A stretch of 64,000 nucleotides of DNA from Scylla paramamosain (taxonomy: Eukaryota > Arthropoda > Malacostraca > Decapoda > Portunidae), in NCBI RefSeq assembly GCF_035594125.1, contig NC_087197.1, positions 8,416,110 to 8,480,109 on the forward strand. The letters are read 5' to 3'. Below the pieces are notes generated by a model that saw only the letters and a program-made list of their open reading frames with translations, searched no databases and had not been told where the DNA came from. Both the position numbers and the translations under genes were made by a program. This document shows, one piece after another, positions 59,007 through 64,000 of the stretch (within the stretch, counting starts at the first letter, position 1; the number at the start of each line of letters is the position of its first letter).

Positions 59007-61815
59007 ACTTCTCCATAAAGGGTGTTTTGCTTGGGTTTTAGCGTTTCTGTACATAAGAACCTATAAAACACGTTTTTAGTAATGTTGTTTTGTATTCCTT
59101 TTTTTTTTTTTTTTTTTGGTAAATAAAAAGCTCAAAAATACTTATAATACACTTTTCTCGTAATGTCTTTTTGTTTTCATATAGGGTAATTTCATGATCT
59201 TGGCATTTCTTTACGTATGAAACTCAAAAACACTCAATATAAACGATTTTTTTAAGGGGGTAAATTTATATATATTTTTTTATTACATACGTTTTAGCGT
59301 TTTAGTACGTAACTTTATAAACATTGAAAAGACACGTTTTTGGTAATGTTGTTTTGTTTCCATAAACACTAAAAAGACGTTTCTTAAGATATCGTTACCT
59401 TTGCCAAATATAGGGTGCTTTAAATGCATTTTGGCGTTTTGTCACTTCAAAATATGAAATGCACTTAAAATACACGTTTTTGATAATGTTGTTCTGTTTC
59501 TCTCTATATAGAGTCCTACTCATGCAAATTTGAAAAAAAAAAAACACTCAATACATGTTTCTCGTTATGCCTTTTCCATTCCCTATTGCATTGTACATTG
59601 CCTGCATATTGACCTAATATGCTGAAAAGACACTAGAATTTTTTTTTTTTTTTTGGTAATGGTAATCTGTTTCTACAGTTTTTTTTTTTCATGCGTTTTA
59701 TCGTTTTGTTACCTAAAAAACTGAAAACAGACTCAAAATGTACAATATAAGTAATGTTGTTTCGTTTTCCCATATAAGGTGTATTCCATTCTTTTTAGCA
59801 TTTTCGTGCCTAACATGCACAAAAACACAAAAAAATACATATCTTGTAATGTTGCTTCGTTCCTGAATATAAAGAGTTTTGCATCCATTTTGTCGTTTTG
59901 ATATCTTACAGTACGAAAAAACACTTAAAATACACGTTTTTAGTAATGTTGTTGTGTTTCTGAATAGGAAGTGTTATTCTTGCTTTTCCTCATTTTTGGT
60001 ACCTAAAAAGCTGAAAACATCCATTATACATGTTTTTCGTAATGCATTTTTCTTTCCCCATATAGAATACTTTGTATGCGTTTTTGAGTTTTCCAAGTAA
60101 CAAGTCGAAAACACTCAGAACACTTTTTTTTTTTTTAATGTTATTCTGTTTCTCCATAAAAGGTGTTTTGCATGAGTTTTAGCGTAAAAAGTAAAAACAA
60201 AACTCTCAAAAGACTCGTTTTTCGTAACGTTTTGTATTCCGCTATAAGGTCATTTTCCATGCTTTTTAGCGTTTTGTTGCCTAACGTGCTGAAAGACACA
60301 TAAATACACGTTTCTCGTTTCTTGTAATCACGTTTTATTTTCGTATATAAAGGCTTTTCAGGTATTTTAGTAATGTAAAAAAAGCACTCAAAATGCTTGT
60401 TTTTAGTAATGTCGTTCTGTTTTTCCATATATAGTTGTATTATCACCTTTTTCCGTTTTGGTACCTAAGAAGCTTAAAAACACTTTCTCGTAATGTCTTT
60501 TCGTTTCATCATAGAGAGTACTTTGCACGGTTTTTTTAAATTTTTTGTACGTAACAAACTCAGAAAACAATTGAAATACAAGTTTAAATAAAGTTATTGT
60601 GTTTCTGAATAACACATATTTATATGCGTTTTAGCTTTTGGAAACGTAAGTAGCTCACAAACACTGAAAAGAGACATTTTTTTGTAATGTTGTTTTGTTT
60701 TCCCAGATATAGTGGACACACAAAGCGTTTTCGCTTTTATCGTTTTGGTGCCTAGCACGCTCATCAACATCTGGAAAGACACTTCTGGAAAACTCGTTTC
60801 GCCATTTAGGGTGCATTACATAGACAATGGCGTTTTAGTACCTAACAATGTGAAATATACTTAAAATACACGTTTTTGGTAATGTTGTTTTGTTTCTCCA
60901 AAGAGATCGCTAGTCATGCGATTCCTCGTTTTTGTACCTAAGAAGCCCCCTCCAAAAAAAACACTAAGAAATGGTTCTCGCAATCCCCTTTCGTCTAAAC
61001 ATATAGGGTACTTTGGATGCATTTTGCCGGTTTTGTACGTAAAAAAACCTGAAAACAGCCAAAATACTTGTTTTTGGTAAAATTATTCTGTTTCACCATG
61101 AACTGTGTTTTATATGGGTTTTATCCTTTCAGTACGTAAGAAGATTAAAAACACTCAAAAGACATGTACGTAACGTTGTTTTGTATTCTTATATAAGGTG
61201 ATTTCCATGCTTTTAAACGTGTTGGTAACTAACACGCTCAAAACACTGAAGAGACACGTTTCTGGTAATGCTGTTTCGTTTCCCCATATATGAACCTTTA
61301 TTGCCTCGTGCTGTTTTGCTACCTAATAATGTGAGAAAACACTCAAAATACACATTTTTGGTAATATTGTTAGTTTTTCGATATAGAGTACTATTCATTC
61401 GTTTTAGGATTTTGGTACCTAAGAAGATAAAAAAAAAAAAAAAAACTCATAATACACGCTTCTCGTAATTTCTCGTTTCCCCGTATAGAGTAAATTGCAT
61501 TCATTTTTACTTTTCAACGTAACAAGCTCAAAACATTTAAAACACATATTTTTTTATAAAGTTATTGTGTTTATGAAGGGTGTTTTTGCATGTAATTTAG
61601 AGTTCTGGTACGTAAGAAGCTGAAAAACACTCATAAGATACGTTTTTTTCGTAATGTTTTGAATTTTCATACATGCTTACATGCTCAGAAACCCTCAAAG
61701 CACTATTTTTTTTTTCTGAAAAATGTCGTTTCCTTTCCTATTATAAGGGGCTTTGCATGCATTTTGGCGTTTTGGCGGGTAACAATGTGAAACACACTCA
61801 AAATACATGATTTCT
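59007..61815 (+). repeat. Satellite, forward, diverged monomers
   Basis: The first 100 bp match 1852-1950, so the duplicated segment continues past the LINE; beyond a T-run (59100-59117) it diverges into monomeric satellite with no higher-order regularity that I could follow. No gene is seen. Confidence 0.85.
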
Positions 61816-64000
61816 CTATTTCGAAAAACAAAACAACATTACATTAATCGTGCCTTTTGAGTCTTTTCATTTATTTACGTACCAAAACGCTAAAACGCAT
61901 GCAAAAAAACTTTAATGTAGAAACAGAGTAATATTATCAAAATCATACATTTTTTTATTTATTTTTTTTATAGCTTGTTACGTAGAAAAAGCGAAAATGC
62001 ATGCAAAGTACCGTATATAGGGAAACAAAAAGACTTCATGAGAAACTTGTATTATGAGTATTTTGAGGTTCTTAGGTACCAAAATGTTAAAGTGCATGAA
62101 TAACACTCTATATGGAGAAACAGAAAAGCATTATTGAAGACATGTATCTCGACTGTATTTCATATTGTTAGGCAACAAATCACCAAAAGCATGCAAAGCG
62201 ATATTTCCAGAAACGTGTCTTTTTGAGTGTTTATGAGCGTGCTAAGCACCAAAACCCTAAATGTATGGAAACCATCCTGTATGAGTAAACAAAATAATAT
62301 AACTACATACATCTCTTTTCAGTGTTTTTTGAGGTATGTACCAAAACGCCAAAATGCATGCAAAAAAAAAAAAAAAAAGTATGGAGCAATAGTAAAAAAT
62401 TACAAAAGAAACGTGTTTTTAGTGCTTTTCAACTCAATACGTAGAAAACGCCAAAATGTATGTAAATTACCCTATATCTCGTAACGAAAACATATTACAA
62501 GAAACGTGTATTTTTTGTTTTGTTTTTGAGTTTCTTTGGTACCAAAACGAGAAAATGTATGCATAGCACCCTATATATAGAAACATAATATGATAACCAA
62601 AAATTGGTATTTAGAGTGATTTTTCACATTGTTAGATACCAAAACGCCAAAATGTATGGAAAGTACCTTATATCGGGATAGGAAACGAGATTTCAAGAAA
62701 CGGGTCTTTTGTGTGTTTGTGAGCATGCTAGGCACAAAAATGTTAAAAAAAAAAAAAAACGTAAAACAAACATTAATAAAACATCTTCTGAGAGTTTTTG
62801 AGCTACTTACGTCGTAAAATGATAAAATGCATGCAAATGCTTTATGGAAAAACAAAATAACTTTAGCAAAAAACGTGTATTTTTTTCAGCTTTTTACGTA
62901 CAAAAACGCTGAATTGCATGGAAAATAGTTTATAAGGGGAAACGAAAGAGCTTTACGAGAAACGTGTATTATGATTGTTTTTGAGCTTTTTAGGTACCAA
63001 ACCAGAAAAAAATATGTATGAATATCACACTATATAAAACAAACATAAATTATTATTAAAAAACTTGTATTTTGAATGTTTTTAACATTGTTAGGTATCA
63101 AAACGGCAAAGTGCATGGAAATATCCCTATAAGGGGAAACAGAACTACATTTCCAGAATCATATATTTTCAGTGTTTTTAACGTATTAGCAAGGAAAACG
63201 GTTAAAAAAAAAACATGAATTATATCCTTATGGAAAATAAAGAACGAGTGTTTTTGAGTTTTTTTTTACGTCTAAAACACCAAAATGCATACAAACTATC
63301 CTATATAGGGAACCGAAACGACATTACAAAAACGTTTATTATCATTATTTTTTTTTTTTTTAGCTTCTTAGGTACCAAAACGTTAAAACACATGAATAGC
63401 GCTTTATTTGGAGAAAAAGAAGATTAATACCAAAAACGTGTATTGTATTTCACATTATTAGGAGATATAACAGCAAAATGCATGCAAAGCACTCGATATT
63501 GAGAAACGAAAAGTCTTTACGAGAAATCTGTTTTTTGAGCTTCTTAAGTACCAAAACTCTAAAACGCATGAATAGCATTCTATATGAAAAAAAAAAAAAA
63601 AAACAGGACAATAGTTCCAAAAAACGTGTCTTTTGAGTGTTTTTTTTCAGTATCTTACGTACCAAAAACGCAAAAAAATGCATGCAAAACACAGTTTATG
63701 GAGAAAAAGAATAATATTACCAAAAACAAGTTTTTTGAGTGTTTTGTGAGCTTAGGTGGAAAAACGCCAAAATACATCCTTCTTAGGTACGAAAATTATA
63801 TATGGAGAAACGAAAAGGCATTACAAGAAACGTGTGTTATGAATGTTTTTGAGCTTCTTAGGTACCAACACGCAATAAACCATCAATAACATTCTATATG
63901 AAGATACAAAACATTACCAAATACGTGTTTTGAGTGTTTTTTTTTTCACATTCATAGATACCAAAACACCAAAATGCATCCAACGATCCCTATATAGGGA
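61816..64000 (-). repeat. Satellite, reverse orientation, to the window end
   Basis: Reversed diverged monomers (TTAGGTACCAAAACG, GCATGCAAAG) from about 61822 to the edge, with A- and T-runs up to about 18 bp. The array clearly continues outside the window. Confidence 0.85.

Overview
The window is AT-rich, gene-poor eukaryotic DNA. I see no complete host protein-coding gene. Everything identifiable is satellite DNA, retrotransposon or relic 5S rDNA. The retrotransposon mix (a Jockey-like LINE, a CR1-like LINE with an octamer 3' tail, a Ty3/gypsy element with a CYYH-type Gag knuckle), long CT/TA microsatellites and an arthropod-like 5S rRNA start suggest an arthropod. A decapod crustacean is my best guess, but this is inference and not proven by any single gene.

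Layout. 1-8678 is short-period satellite (monomer about 96 bp) arranged as two complete copies and a third partial copy of a 3.94 kb block, each complete copy carrying a CR1-like LINE remnant. 8679-8778 is a 100-N assembly gap. 8901-15521 is a Jockey-like LINE (plus strand) split by a near full-length second copy of the same family in the opposite orientation (10181-13555). 15522-22347 is lower-copy sequence with a possible orphan ORF, a LINE relic, long microsatellites and three 5S rRNA-derived pieces. The satellite starts abruptly inside a 5S sequence at about 22400 and runs to the end of the window.

In 22.4-39.6 kb the satellite is organised on three levels: monomers of about 96 bp, a higher-order repeat of about 1.11 kb (about 11 monomers), and a super-repeat of about 7.0-7.8 kb marked by a recurring inverted island. 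A young 6.1 kb Ty3/gypsy element (39601-45741, 4-bp target duplication CACT) sits in this array. Beyond it the satellite is more diverged and switches orientation several times, including a large imperfect palindrome (46323-50801). An internally deleted mini-LINE (54925-55283) and a third, longer copy of the CR1 insertion (57150-59006) follow.

Most notable: the gypsy gag/pol junction has an in-phase T TTA AAC slippery heptamer followed after 7 nt by a 10-bp stem whose loop can pair downstream as a pseudoknot, a strong candidate for -1 programmed frameshifting. Also notable are the three-level satellite hierarchy, the palindrome, the LINE-derived 5'+3' mini-element, and the relic 5S repeat fused to the satellite edge. 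No new enzymatic or defence system is visible.
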